DNA of 64,000 bases from Baylisascaris procyonis (GCA_037389465.1 JAZARR010000032.1:2713501-2777500); one strand, 5' to 3'. Counted from the stretch's first letter, positions 12,601 to 26,299 are shown. A program made the numbers and translations. The notes: generated by a model not told the origin, from the sequence alone.

Positions 12601-13193
12601 GTATGAAAATCTCGTAATTACAAATTCATCCAGATAGCAATTATGGCTTGGCCGGCATTTTTAAAGATTTTTATGCGATAAAATACTCCAAATTTATGAA
12701 TATTAGTGAAACTATCACTATAAACGTTTTAAAGAATATAGAAAAGAGGAATAATTGCTCGAATTCAACAAGTTTTCTTAGAGGTATTTTAAGAGATAAT
12801 TCAATGAATCTTTGAAATCATTTAAAAAAGAATAAAACTCTAAGAGTGAGCAATGCTCTTTAGCTAGAATAAATGTACACCTCTTCAATGCAACGATAAA
12901 ATTAGAATGATGTGAATATATAAGGCAATGAATGTGAGCAAAACAAAATTTAATGGGTGGAGCCTATTCGATATAATTTAGAAATCTTATTGCACGAGTT
13001 TAGTTTTTATAAGAGCATTTTGCAATTCAAATTTTAGACCTTTACTGAAATCTTTTTGTAACTTAATCTTTAGACAATGAAGGGTCATTATTTAGGGAAT
13101 TGTTCGAGTGGAAAAATGAAATTCCATTGATATGTATTCTCTTGGATTATATATGTATTCAATCGAACAATCCTAGCGAACGAAAAATACAAC

Positions 13194-13428
13194 TTCACTA
13201 AGTGGACAGGACAATCCCGTCAGATGGACAATACTGTTCCACCGAGTGGATAGAACAATCCCCTTAAACAGACAGTACAATTCCATCAAGTGGACAGTAC
13301 AACCCTACCAAGTGGACAGTAGAATCCCATCAAATGGACAGTATAGTCCCACCAAGTGGACAGTACAATCTCACCAAGTGGACAGGGTAATCCCGTCAGA
13401 TGGACAGTACAATCCCAAGTGGACAATA
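13194..13428. repeat. 22-bp minisatellite, about 10-11 units
   Basis: The unit is close to AAGTGGACAGTACAATCCCA plus two bases. Individual copies vary by one to four substitutions, with GATGGAC/GTGGAC and CCCGTC/CCCACC variants. Because 22 is not a multiple of 3 the reading frame cycles every three units. This keeps an 87-codon frame open (13246-13509) that is best seen as a by-product of the repeat. Confidence 0.9.
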
Positions 13429-14930
13429 AATATTTCTTATCGAAATGACCGTTTTGCTGCATTTAACATTAACAGTCAATTGCATCGAAAGCTGTCCGAT
13501 GTTTATTGATGAATAAAATAGTGATTAAGCGATGTTTATTCATATAGATCTTAAAATTATATAGATTATTTAAAAATTATAAATAAAATTATTGTTAAAA
13601 TATTTCTTATAATCATAGAAATAAATATTTTATTGGCAAATATCGATATATTCATAACGATTCTATCATTTAAATGAATAAAAATAAAAACTTATGAATA
13701 AATATTGAAAATAAAAGTAAAAAATGTACGTGCAATTAAATATAGTAGATATTATTCGAATCAGTTATGTTCCTTTACGTCAATGAATAATTTTATTATA
13801 TAGATGAATTTCGCACTTAATACTACAATATATTATAAGGTCGTTTTGAGATATAAACAATTATCAAGTGCGTGGGGTGGAAATAATCAATTGCGTGGAA
13901 TGCGTACACAATAAGTTAGTAATTAAATTTTTTATTTATTTCAACTATATTTTCGTCGCTTCTTTGAAGGATGATAAATTTGGACTGTTCAATAGGGAAG
14001 GGGAGGGGGTGAAGAGTAGGGATGGAAGGGAGTCGGAGGGATGAGGGGGGTAAACCTTTTAATATAAGACATTTGATGCAAATTGCAATGAGCTATGATC
14101 ATGCAAAATGCAATAAAATAAGATAGTTTCAGAATCACTCATTACTATTATTCACTTATAATCGTCCATATTAAAAAAAAAAAGTTCTTATAATTGCAAA
14201 TTCTCAAATTAGAATTTTATTCGTATAAAATGTGATTGCAAATTATCAATTCTACAATAAATAATTCATTTAGAAATATTGCACTTTAAAGATTATTCCA
14301 TTTTGCATGATTATTGCAATAGTATACTTCAACCATTATCTGCACTAATTTGCATAAATATTGCAATTTGCAAGAGAGTGAATAAATTTGACTTCGTATT
14401 ATAAATTTAGATGAACGTGAATTGCAAAGGTGATTTTTTTAATGCTTTTTTTTAAAATTTTTTTGTGCAATTTGAAAGAATTTAATTTCGATTATAGCTG
14501 CTTTCAACGTGTCATTATTATATCACTATAGTTGCACTATGGTACATACTTTACTATTTATTACTATTTATTGGTAGTTTGTGATATTGCTTAATATGAT
14601 GGGTGGAAATTTAAAAAACTGCAAGTTGCAATTAGCTCCTCTGAAGTGTCGCAAATTGTAATTAACTCCTCTGGAGTGCACTTTCATTTCTTTGAATAAT
14701 ATATGAATGTACTACAATGTGCTTTTATATTCAACGAAAATCTCCTCTGAATATGCCAATTGTAATGCTATCTCTTTTAGCAATCTAATCATTAATAATT
14801 ATTGCTTTAAAGAGATTTGCTCGACCAGTTGTTCTGCTATGGCCATTCATTTGATTTAAGTTGAAGCTATTACATCCAAAATGAAGTAAGCGATGATCTG
14901 TATGCTCACAATATACAGACAGACACATAC

Positions 14931-15086
14931 ACTCAAAAGCAAAGCTCTTTCCGGAACCGGAATTGATACACTCAAAAGGAAAGCTCTTTCCGGATCCGGA
15001 ATTGATACACTCAAAAGAAAAGCTCTTTCCGGAACCGGAATTGATACACTCAAAAAGGAAGCTCTTTCCGGATCCGGAATTGATAC
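14931..15086. repeat. 39-bp tandem array with alternating variants
   Basis: Four exactly 39-bp units start at 14931, 14970, 15009 and 15048, with a partial fifth to about 15100. Units 1 and 3 carry CCGGAACCGG and units 2 and 4 carry CCGGATCCGG, so the real period is a 78-bp dimer repeated twice. Each unit has short palindromes (TCCGGATCCGGA in the second type). As 39 is a multiple of 3 with no stop, both strands remain open; this is not evidence of a gene. Confidence 0.9.
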
Positions 15087-15100
15087 ACTCAAAAGGAGAA

Positions 15101-16191
15101 CATTATGATATCACTATGATTTGAATCATTAAATTTAATTATTAAATTTTAAAAGAATGCCCTATTTACAGATAAAGATGCTAAAGGCTAGTAAGATATG
15201 ACTGGAATTAGCCAGCTACATAAAGAGAACAGTAGAAAAATTGAATGAGAAAACAAGGTAAATAAAAAAATTAATGATTAAAAATGAATCTTTAGTATAT
15301 AACTTAGTAGAAATTACAATGTATTAAGGGAGTTGCAATTAAATCAAATTTTTGCTAAAATGAGGCACTTTTAGGTTTTATAGGATATATGATCTCTAAG
15401 ATTATTGAATAATTTGTCGTTTCTCCATTAAAAAAAAAAACTCAAAGGATCGACTATAAAAGTTAAGAGGTACTATTGGCAATGAAAACACATATTGAAA
15501 CGAGAAGATTCCATAATAAGTTATGAGAGTCATTGGCGAAAATATTCTCCACAACAATGAATATCAAAGACCTAAGAAACTGTTGCGATATTTTTGCAAG
15601 ACGATTTGGCCAAATATGCAATTGTGGCCAAAGTAATCAATGAAGGTTAATAGAAGCCATGGGACATAATTTACAAATGATGTCATTACTATTCATAGCT
15701 GAGCGTCTTTTAAGCGTGTCAAAACGTCGATACATAATATACGTGATTGCCGGCTGTCACCAATAAGGTGAGATTTTTATAGTAGGCGTTTGACTTGTTT
15801 TATTCCACAACATTTGATTATTAGAGGGGTTACACTTTATAAAAAAAAAGAAAAAAAACTCAAATTTGATATAAACAGCATAAAATGATCCTTATGGGAT
15901 GTTAGTATGAATAAATCTTGAACCATTAGCAAATATTTGCATAAACTTTGAGCAATAAATATAATAGATACATCGATTATTAAATAACTTTTATGAATAT
16001 TTGAATATTAATTAGTGTTGTATGTAGCCGTATTGTTAGAAAGAACGCATTGACCAACAATCGCGGATGATGGGCTATAATATGGTTTAGCGATGTCAAG
16101 ATATAAGACGATAAATCAATACAAACGATAATTTTGAGTGATAAAACTATAGAAACGAATAAAATTTTTATTATCCAACAAGGATTGTTTT

Positions 16192-16245
<54 letters not shown>

Positions 16246-18775
16246 CTTTATTTATTTATTTCTTTATTTATTTTTTATTTATTTATTTATTTATTTTTAT
16301 TTATTTATTTAAATTTATATTGATATATTTATATAAATTTGTTGATATCGTAAATGAATAACGGATATTTGATTAAAGCAAGTTATTTCAAAAAGGAATA
16401 AAATGTGACATAGTAAAAACATAAAACTCCCCAATAGTACTATGTTGATTGACATCCGATATCATGAGAATTTCATTTGGATATGTGAATAAATGTGGAT
16501 AACCTTTGGGCTATCGTCGGATGCTAAATAAACGATCATTTTGTACTATTGATTTTATTGTTTTTATCCAAGGCAACGATGTTCAAGAGTTTCAAATATA
16601 AAGGCATGAACATATTACTATATAGGGAAACTTTTATTATTAAAATAAGTGAATAAAATATTGATTAAAAATCTTTATAAGTACTTATTTGAATGGTTTT
16701 ATAAGCGATAATCTCAGATTTTTTTTTCTTCAAATTATCCCATGAAAAATTATTTGAATAAATAAATAAAGAAGGATAAAATCCTCTAAGCAGATTGACT
16801 GTAAAAATGCTCAAAAAAAGTTGATTTTTTTTAGCTCACCGAAATATTTTAAAGCTCCGCTCTTCGGCATAATTATATAATTGCTTCTTTGAATTGATAG
16901 ATGAAAAACGTCGTCAACGATGAATTTTTCATTGAGTTTAAGCAAGTGAAATTTGGCAGCATTTCCGTTTAGCTTTAAATATTTCTCGATAGCGGCGTCG
17001 CTTTATTTATGCAAATTTGAGAGCTATCAACAACTTTTACTTAAGAGCTGAAAATTTGAATTCACAAAACGATTTAGCACTTTAAGTAATTTGCATATTT
17101 TATTGAAAGGCCACTTACATATATTTGCATATTTATTCAATAATTTAGCCACTTACCGTGTTCAAATTATCTATGCGTTTTTTCCAACCTGGATTCCCCG
17201 TCTATCCTAACCTGAATCAGGCAAGACAAGTAATTGGTACAATTTACAGCTAGGTTCATCATTTAAAGTTCGATTGGATTTATTAAGTTTGTTACAGATT
17301 ATGATAACGTGAAAATGATGTGATATGAAGCGAAATTCTTTGAGGAACAAAAAGCTATCACACTCTACAAGTATACACAATACACGAATAAAACTGAAAG
17401 GAAGCAGCTGTTGTTAATCCACTGAAGCAATTTAAATAACCGAAATTTAAATATGGTCGAACTGAAATACCGTTATTAGTGCATCACATCATCCCCCCCC
17501 CCACCCCTCTCCCCTCCTCGCAAAACCTCAATGCGACTCCAAGTCTCTCCTGTATTTCACTTAATTTTAAAGCGTCGCCGGTTACGTTCATATTGCAGTG
17601 AAACGTTACCCATGATCGACAATAATTCATTTAAGGCATTGATATTATCATATTCAGGTATACTTGTAACTTGTATTATTTGTATAAAAGTATAACCTAT
17701 ACATTGAGCACTAATATTTGGGGAATATTTGGGCCCTCTACTATAATCGCTAAATGAAAACCTAAGCTTATTAGAATAAACTCACTTCGGACTATCAATT
17801 CGATGGCTTTCATACAGGTGCTACTTTATAGAGAGTAGTCCAAAACGTTCTGTAATCATCGAATGCTGAAGGTTGATAGCCGAATTCTATGAATGCTTTA
17901 CCAAATGATCTCAACGTTACGGTCAAAGCAACCGTTACGGCCATTCTTACCTGGAAGGTTACCCGTTGGGTAATTGAAGTCTTTCATCATACGTCAAGGA
18001 ATAATGGTACGTTTTATAAATCTATTTGGTAAGCGAACTTTTGAGAAACTTCTAATAATTGGCAATTTCTGAGAGTTATACGAAAACAGATGAAACTACA
18101 ATACTCAAAAATTGGTATCGATCGTTATAGTACCTTTAGAAAGAAGAACAGCTCGAATGAAACCATATTTTTGGCCATAGTTTCTACAGGATTGCGCATA
18201 GGAAAACATAGCCTAGCTCAGACGGTGAGGAAAGAAATGTGGAAAGGCCATGCTTAAGTGGAAGGGAATGGATAGACTAGGCCATGGAAGCTTGAAAGTG
18301 ACTAGGCCATTTTTTGAGAACTAAATATGGCCCAGCCCTGTTATTTGATCCTTTCACCGTTAAATACTGATATAAGGTTTGGTTGCCGAAACCATATTCG
18401 TGGCACGGGCTGCGCTTACTGTTGAGCGTTGTCGTTGCATCAGCGTGGGCGAGTAATGGCGACAAATGGAAAAATTTTGATTTAAACAGCAATAGATGTG
18501 TGCAGAAAAAAAAGCATCTTATCGGTACGAATAGACGTCGTGATGATATCACCTTATCAATACGTGTAACACAGGTAGATCTTATGTTATCAATACCCAT
18601 AGAAACGTATAACTTTTCTATTAGAACGTTTCAAAACGTTGTATTTCTTTATGCAATTTAGATGCGAAAGAAAACATATTCATACTCGACTAGACGGGGA
18701 ATGAAGTCTATACTGACGAAGTTATGTTCTTCGAAATTTATAGTAGTTGCATTTTAGCTGCTGCGTTCATTGAAA

Positions 18776-18834
<59 letters not shown>

Positions 18835-20660
18835 ATTTTAGCTGCAGTAGGTTATATCATATTTTTACCTCTATTCATTGACTAGCTATTAACCAAGAAG
18901 CATTAACCAAGAAGCAATTTTGCTTGCTAACCTATGAAAGAGCGCTTGGTCAGTTATATTGGATGCAAAAACTCTCGTACTTTCAAGCGTTTCTGGAACA
19001 TTTCTTCTTTTGTTTTATTTGTTTTCCTTGACAGCTTCTGCATACTTGGTCTGGTGATTCGTGGTTGGTGAAGCACACGTACTGCCATCTTCATCGACCC
19101 GCCTTCTTACTTACTTCGACGCGTTTTGCTAATTGATCAAATGAAAAAATGCTCTTATTTGGTCATTTTTTGAACAAGTTCAGTTGTCTGCAACTGCTCT
19201 TGATATAGGCTAGTCAGCTTGAAAGCTGATATTCGATTTCATCGCATAGTGCGAAGTGTATTCATCGGATGCGAAAACTCCAGTCGCAGTAGTTTGCAGT
19301 TTGAAACTACCGAATAAAAATACACAGACATATCCACAGATACGACACACATTCATAACGTGTGCTTCAACTTCCGAGTGCACATAACAACCAACACTTA
19401 GCTGTCGGTGACATGCCAGGAGGTTATCAGTTCGTTTGACTCATGTAAATCTCAAGTGCACGGATAGAAGCACAGCTGTGCATACGTCACGGCGTAAACA
19501 AAACGCCTCTCAAGAAACACACTTAAACTTTAGCTGCAACAATAGTAGCGATAGAAAGTTAAACGAGCAGCCGTCAATCACGTTTCACTTTTCTTCCGAA
19601 CATCCGTATCATTCCCGGCAGTCAGCAGTTGCTCTCGAAATGGGAGAGAAACATTGCGGTGATGAAGTCACGTTGTTATTCGGCAATTTCGAAGCAATTT
19701 AGCTGCGTTTTTGCAAAGAAATGATAAATTCTTTTTTGAAAATGATGCAATGGAAGATGAACTTCTAAAATGAAAGAGTTTTTGATGAGAATAATTGACG
19801 CACTTGACTCCATCAATATAACGCATTCCTAAGGCGAACGGAGCAATGCTAGGTTTAAATGGACGCAGTAACAGATAACAGCAGAAGTTGCTCTCTCTTT
19901 TATTTTGAAATGCTTCAACAGCGATATGAAAATTTCGTAAATTCTGAAACCTTGAACGGTTTGTTCGAGGTTTTTCTAGAGCATCTTAGATAATCTGCCT
20001 CATCTGAAATAAGATGAAGGACTTCGCTTTATCCGGCCATCGCAAAACAAAAAAGTCCACTGCTTCAGGCCCACCCATGGTCACTTTGTCGAACAGTGTA
20101 ACTTCTCCCAACCAGAAGAGTTTTACCCTTCAACTGCACAGCGCTGATGAGTGACCTTACATTTAGTGGCAAAGGCCCATCCAAGGATTTAGGCAAATTT
20201 CATAAGGTTTTGATTAATACTGCTGTGGTCAAGGATCCCCTGCGACTCCTCTCGCGTGCTGTTATGCGAAGGAGCACGCAAGGACTGTTCTTGCATGCAT
20301 CGAGCTCAGTATTATGGTTTGCTCGTACGGCTGCGTGTTCACAAACCCGTTTGACTTTATGTGCATTATACTCAGTTATTTGATGATATTTAGTACGCTT
20401 TTCCGCAAATTGTCGAAAGGTGACTATTTAAGGATATTTAGAGAGATATGTACCAAACAATGCAAATGCCTAAGCGCACGCCGGAAGCGCACACTGAGCG
20501 ATCCAGCCCGATGAACACTCGATTTGAGCTTCGTAATGCATCCGTGAATACAGAAATTTGCGCCGCGCTTATGACTAAGATGGTCGTATACCTTAATCCT
20601 TGTTTTCCGCTGAGAATATTCACTTTAGCTAGACAAATAAAGGCCCCACAACAATAACAA
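15101..20660. other. Long intergenic or intronic stretch without a convincing gene
   Basis: The stretch contains (AT)n at 16197-16243 grading into TTTAT repeats to about 16335, C-runs at 17492-17518, and (AAAT)n at 18773-18834. There is a doubled TTAACCAAGAAGCA motif near 18891-18919. G+C rises from about 18.2 kb. Open frames at 18277-18600 (-), 18383-18661 (+) and 19436-19702 (+) overlap or lack splice context and are not accepted. Confidence 0.45.
18751..18845. mobile_element. Tail of a 5'-truncated retroposon with (AAAT)n
   Basis: An 11-bp direct repeat, ATTTTAGCTGC, lies at 18751-18761 and again at 18835-18845. Between them are about 11 bp of unique sequence and an (AAAT)n run of about 15 units. 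A simple A-rich tail bounded by a direct repeat is what target-primed reverse transcription leaves after strong 5' truncation. The 'element' is little more than its tail, so no family can be assigned. Confidence 0.6.
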
Positions 20661-20899
20661 CTCCTACAATGAACTTCAGATCCCGTTCGCCAACTCAAGC
20701 AGGTGTTACCGGCCAAAACGATGATGCGATGGCGAAGCTCCTTGCCCACCGGAGCATAGCACCACGCTCTTGAATATTCTGTTGATTTTTCGCCATTTGG
20801 CACCACGTGTTTCAGACAAAAACTACGGTAGACCTATGAGGATGCATTCGCATCCGAGAAAAACTATCCTAACTCACCGATTTCGAATCAGCATGAACG

Positions 20900-23075
20900 C
20901 TTCGAAACCATCACCGCTTAAATCCAATGCGCAGAGAAGCAGTAGACCAACACCTGCGATCAAGATCCTCGGTGCCTTAGTGTCAACGTGTCATCAAAGA
21001 CGATACACATATGAGTCAAAACCATCATTTCCAACTATTAAATGCCGTCGAAGGGCGTCTGCGTGTAAATCAAAAAATTTTGCCCACCCGTGCTCAAATG
21101 TTCCCATAAACTATCAACATGCAGATCACAAGTACCTAACTACTGAATCCACTAAGGACTACGCATTTGTACATCAAAACTTCACCGCCTCCCTCCATCC
21201 TTCGGTAGCCTTCGAAGACTTCGTGTGGATCAAAAAATCTACCACACGCAACCAACGAGTTTTGCCAGACACCATCAGCGCGCAGACACACACACCTTAC
21301 CAGTCCCTGAATGTCCCTGAAACGTTTCGCTGATAGATCAAACACGCGCCACATATGAAATCGGCGATCTCCGAACTACTACAGAAATCATACACGAGCG
21401 CCACGGCTCAAGCTACACCAGAGATCCCACTGCATCCGGCACCTTCGCGGCCGAAAACAGCGGCAACTGTCTGACCATGCTCAAAACCTAAACGTGACAG
21501 CTTCCCACACTGCTCCACCGAACAGCAAAAAAATGGAGCCTACGTTAGCCTGAAGAAATCACATTACAGATCTACTCAGCTGACGCACACCACCGACCAA
21601 CTGATCTGCGACACGGGAGGAAATAACTTCCTGCAGCCACAAACCTCAGCAACCCCTACAGCGCCATACACACCTGTGCGCTCTTTGTAGGACAGACGCG
21701 GATTCCCTTGTTCACTGGACACGACGCCAGACACCATCAACGCACAGACAGACACACCGTACCAGCTCATGAACGCCGCTAGAACGCTTCCCTAGTAGGT
21801 CAAACGCGCGCCACACATGAAACCTCTCCGAACCACTTCAGGAATCAAATTCGAGCGCCAGTTCTCAAGCAACACCAACGACCTAACTGCATCCTGCTAC
21901 TTCGCAGCCAGAAGATAGCGGCAACTGTCCGACTATACTCAGGACCCGAACGTCACAGCCCCTACATTGCCTCAACGAAAGACAAAAAGTTGCAGCCTAC
22001 GTTAGCCTGAAGAAATCATTTCAGTCTACCCGGCCGACGCAGACCACCGACAAATTGATTTCAGATACGCAAGCTACAAAACTCCCTACGGTCGTAATCC
22101 TCACCCATCCGTAGACCGCAGGACACGCCTGCGCGATCTTTAAGGACCGACGCAGACTCCCTCGTTCACTGGACACGGCGCCAAACACAATCAACGCACA
22201 TACAGACACATCGTACCAGCCCATGAACGCCACGGAAACGTTTGATCGATGGTAGATCAAACGCCCGCTACACATGAAATCGCCGATCTCCAAACTACTT
22301 CAGAAATCAAATTCGAGGGCTACAGCTCAGGCCACACCAAAGACCCCACCGCACCCTCCTACTTCGCAGCCAGAAAATAGCGGCAACTGTCCGACTATAC
22401 TCAAAACCTAAATGTGACAGCTCCCCACACTGCTCCACCGAACAGCAAAAAAATGCAGCTTACGTCAGCCGGAAGAAATCAGATTACAGACCTACCCAGC
22501 TGGCGCACATCACCGACCAACTGATCTGCGATACGGGGGTACATACCGTAGAGCGCCAGACACACCTGTGCGCTCTTTAAAGGACCGACGCGGACTCCCT
22601 TGTTCACTGGACACGACGCCAGACACCATCAACGCACACACAGACACACCGTACCAGCTCATGAACGCCGCTAAAACTCTTCCCTAGTAGGTCAAACGCG
22701 CGCCACACATGAAACCTCTCCGAACCACTTCAGGAATCAAATTCCAGCACCACAGCTCAACCTATACCAAACACCCCACTGCATCCGGCACCTTCGCGGC
22801 CAGAAAACAGCGGCAACTACCGGACCATATCCAACGCCCGAACGTTACAGCTCCCCACACACTGCCTCAACAAACGGCAAAAAATGCAGCCTACGTCAGC
22901 CGGAAGAAACCGTTCCAGTCTACCCGGCTGACGCAGACCACCGACAAATTGATTTCAGATGCGCAAGCTACAAAACTCTCTACGGCCGCAATCCCCACCA
23001 ATCCATAGACCGCAAGACACGCCTGTGCGATCTTTGAAGGACCGACGCAGATTCCATTGTTCGCTGGACACGACC
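20900..23075. repeat. Roughly 450-bp tandem array in A-B-A-B order
   Basis: The landmark CGCGCCACACATGAAA recurs at about 21344, 21807, 22262 and 22699 (spacing 463, 455, 437). Units 1 and 3 share the GAAATCGCCGATCTCC type of start, and units 2 and 4 the GAAACCTCTCCGAACC type. The block is much richer in G+C than its surroundings. A degenerate older copy seems to precede the first landmark. Both strands contain open frames sharing peptide motifs, for example SSEQGN or SSERGS on the - strand, but each is broken by indels. Confidence 0.75.
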
Positions 23076-24015
23076 GCGGCCTGTTGTTTCAACCGGCCTC
23101 ATTCAGTGTGAGCACGACGTAGGCAAATCTTTAACCGGCGCCACTCTCGGTTCATCTACTCGGATTTGGAATCAGCCCCCGAAAAACTCCCTAGTGAAAT
23201 CCTCAGTTAAAATACCGAGAGTGGCCAAACACAAGGCATAACAGCAACTACAACAGAAATGAAACAACAACAGCAACCATGAATAAGATTACAGAGAACC
23301 ACAAAATGCGAAAACATATGTCTCACAGAAAATACAAAATACATCAACATAAATCAGAAAGCTATCATTACTCACACTCGTCTATCCAGAGAGCGCTTCG
23401 ACAATGCCATCCTAGCCGCTTCTTCCGCTTGATTTCATTATGCAAGCACCTAGTCCGTACTAATGCTATCCACCCGGCTGACGCAGACCACCGACAAACT
23501 GATTTCAGATACGCAAGCTACAAAACTCCCTACGGCCCCAATTCACACCAATCCGCAGACCGCAGGTCACGCCTGTGCGATCTTTAAAGGACCGACGCTG
23601 ATCCCCTTGTTCGCCAGACACGATCCCGACCTGTTGTTTCAACTGGCCCCATTCAGTGTGAGCATGACGTGGGCAAATCTTTAACCGGCGCCACTCTCGG
23701 TTCATCTACTCGGACTTGGAATCAGCCCCCGAAAGGTCGTTAGTGAAACCCCCAATTAAAACACCGATAGTGGCGCACAAGGCATAACAGCAATTACAAC
23801 AGAAATGAAACAGCAACATGCACAGCAAAAACAATAGCCATCAATGAGATTGCAGAGAACCACAAAATGCGAAAATATATGTCTCATGGAAAATACAAAA
23901 TACATCAATATAAATCAGAAAGCTATCATCACTTCATTCTTTGGATATTCAACAGACTCGTCTATTCAGATGTAGCCTCGACAACACCGTCTTAGCCGCT
24001 CTTTCGCTTGGTTTC
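22921..24015. repeat. 547-bp direct duplication downstream of the 450-bp array
   Basis: The stretch beginning near 22921 (CACCCGGCTGACGCAGACC) is repeated from about 23468, with the same order of landmarks after it (GACACG near the end of the old unit, CCTGTTGTTTCAAC, GGTTCATCTACTCGGA, GAAAGCTATCAT). Its start overlaps the last 450-bp unit, so the second array seems to have grown from the edge of the first. The copies are about 90% alike by eye. Confidence 0.75.
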
Positions 24016-26299
24016 ATTGTGCTAACACCTAGTCCGTACTCCCGCTATCCTGAAAACACTCGATGAGTACCACACGGAAAGCACTTGAGAGTTCATTCAA
24101 CAACGGTTGCATGATGAAATGTTTCGAAGAGCAAAGGAAAGCAATCAATAAACGTAGAAAAATTTACGGATGTGCGAATGACAATTCTTCAGCAATTTAT
24201 GCGATGTTAATTCGTCACATTCAAATCCTAGCTCACTCCATCTTATAAAAGTCGGCAAGGTTCGGCTAACGTCGGATTAACTACTTCACTTAACCTGCCA
24301 CATCCAAATTTCCGCAATAAAAAGTTAGAGATACGCTACGTACTGCTTTCCATATTAAATGGAAAATAACAGGTGGAAAAGGTACAATTTTCTATGAAAA
24401 ATGTAGTTCAAGAAAGTTGTTGTCGCATCATCTCACTGCTACAGAAAAAATTTAAAGACACTTTTTCATCATTTAGAATGATTTTCTTCAGCTCACTTAC
24501 ATCGAACAACGAATAAATTTCCCTTGTATAAGGAGTGGGACATTGTAGAAGAATTTAAAAATTCTTACTTCCACTAATGATGTATGTTCGGTAACCAAAA
24601 CTGCCCACGAACGATGCGTCTGGTACCTGCAGTAAAATAAAGTCATTAAGTGGTGGGAATGTTATCCACCACAACACAAATCATTTGAAATGTCTCCACT
24701 CAAACAGTTAATATAACCGAAATAACTTCTTCAAGTCAACTTAGTGACAATCGGTGAACCAAAAAATATTACGTTTGAATTATGTCCAGCACTGAAACGA
24801 AGAAAACAAGCTCATTTACTACAGTCGATAAGGGCAACTATTTACAAGTTAACAATCACTGTGAAGTGCACTGTAATCGAATGGTTTGTGAATTGTATTT
24901 GCAATGGCTATACAATTTTTATACTGTATCACACACTACAATCACACTAGCTGATCTTAATATAGAAATAAACAAGGCCTTCACAAGATGTGCCAACTGC
25001 TAAACAAAATAATAGAATCGAGATTACAAGAGCCCCCCCTCAATAAGGTTTATTCTGTGATAAGCGAAAAAAAGTAAGTGAAATATTAACAATATGCTTG
25101 CCACACTTAACTGATATAACTGCTACATATTAAGGATTGTCGTAAGAAAGACAACTACAAATTGCAAAAGTTCACAGATCAAGGATCACGATTCAAATTC
25201 AACCTCTCTTAATTCCCTCCTCTATTCAATTCTGCTCATCGTATACAAGGTAAATTTTTTATGAGAAAGGTAATCAAAAAAAGCCTTCAACCTAAAAAAA
25301 TGTTCTATGAGCATCCGCTAACTGCAAATGTGCCTTATTTAATCAAATATGTTATCAAAAATGTTCATCGTTTTGACAAAGTATGTTATGTTATCAACTC
25401 ATTACCAAAGTTTCTACCCTTGTTTAAATTTCACATGCGACTTTATATGTAAAACTTATATTCACAGTGAAGAGCAAAAAGAAGCAGTCAATAAACTCTT
25501 TATAGCACTAAATAAGATCAAACCTCTTTCCATCGCAGTCCATTCGATTCGTCATATTCCACCGCTTTCTCACCACTGCTCCCTTCTTTAGGTGTTTCGT
25601 CATCGCGACCATCAGCGAATTCGTTGTTCTGAAGCTGAGCGGAATATTTTTTTTTATATTCCAGATAGAAAGAAACTTATACATTTTGAGGTTGTAGAAG
25701 TGAACTAGAAACTATGGGCTGTTCTGAGCCCACCCCTTCGCATAAAACAGCGATCCGCCCTTGAACTTCACTTTCAAAATAATAACGAAATAAATGAACT
25801 AAGAACTAAATCTCTACTACTTCGCTTTTTTCTACACTTTTTGTTTCCGTTCAAATTCAATATGAACAATGAACTTTTTATCAAGTGATCACCAAATAAA
25901 AGTGAACTCGAAGGTTAGAATTTAATATGAATGAAGCTGTAAACTAGTGGTTCCAAGGGAATGGAATTGAACTTAGACAAACTTTCAGTCCCAAAGTCTG
26001 CTTTGCTAATGAGAAACTTCCTCGCCTAATATGAAAATTTACGAAATAATTGAGTGATATAGAATAGCATTCGCCTTCAGCTAAAACAAAAAGTTCCTGA
26101 CTAATAAAATATTGCAAGGACTAAACTTTGCAAAATTTTTTTTTTTTCAATGTCCGCTACTCTTCCGTCACTTCAAATCACAGATATGAAACACTTTATC
26201 AGAGAAAGACATAGACAGACCAGCGTAAAGCTCTGGCAATAGCTTCCCATAAAAATGAGAATCGCCATTAATCGTCTAACTTCCTTCTTTGAACGCCAG
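24016..26299. other. Mostly non-coding, one weak small ORF
   Basis: Apart from the small ORF at 24782-25003 (listed separately) this stretch shows chance ORFs and A/T tracts. A possible short exon at 26187-26223 (acceptor TCACAG, reading MKHFIRERHRQT, donor GTAAAG) lies just upstream of the terminal exon at 26300, but its phase does not match. Confidence 0.4.
24782..25003 (+). CDS. Small ORF of unknown status
   Basis: 73 codons start MSSTETKKTSSFTTVDKG and end in a stretch with several Cys residues (HCEVHCNRMVC near the middle and CANC at the end). No acceptor, signal peptide or recognisable domain is visible. A second ORF in another frame overlaps it. It may be a chance reading, and is listed because its composition is less A/T-driven than the other small ORFs nearby. 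Confidence 0.15.
   Translation: MSSTETKKTSSFTTVDKGNYLQVNNHCEVHCNRMVCELYLQWLYNFYTVSHTTITLADLNIEINKAFTRCANC

Larger units (their letters stand above)
9708..13190. other. AT-rich non-coding stretch
   Basis: Mostly stop-rich DNA. It includes a GC-richer transposon-like fragment (11150-11410), a G-run cluster at 12362-12392 and a weak exon candidate at 12514-12600. No other gene is supported. Confidence 0.5.

Noticed and set aside
13246..13509. 87-codon ORF over the 22-bp minisatellite
   Set aside because: Its open frame follows from the repeat unit lacking stops in all three phases; it ends soon after the repeat ends.
18277..18661. Overlapping ORFs of 107 (-) and 92 (+) codons, the + one with a signal-peptide-like start
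   Set aside because: They are mutual shadows. The hydrophobic LLLSVVVASAWA stretch is the complement of an Ala/Thr/Asn-rich reading and no splice context supports either.
20669..20773. 34-codon ORF starting MNFRSRSPTQAGVTGQNDD
   Set aside because: Reads well but stands alone. The opposite strand has a 122-codon ORF here and no acceptor or donor can be assigned.
20770..21333. 187-codon ORF on + strand
   Set aside because: It lies in the degenerate edge of the 450-bp tandem array, ends in repeat landmarks, and its composition (Lys, Ser, Thr, His) matches a GC-moderate chance reading. Competing - strand ORFs cover the same place and no splice sites fit.
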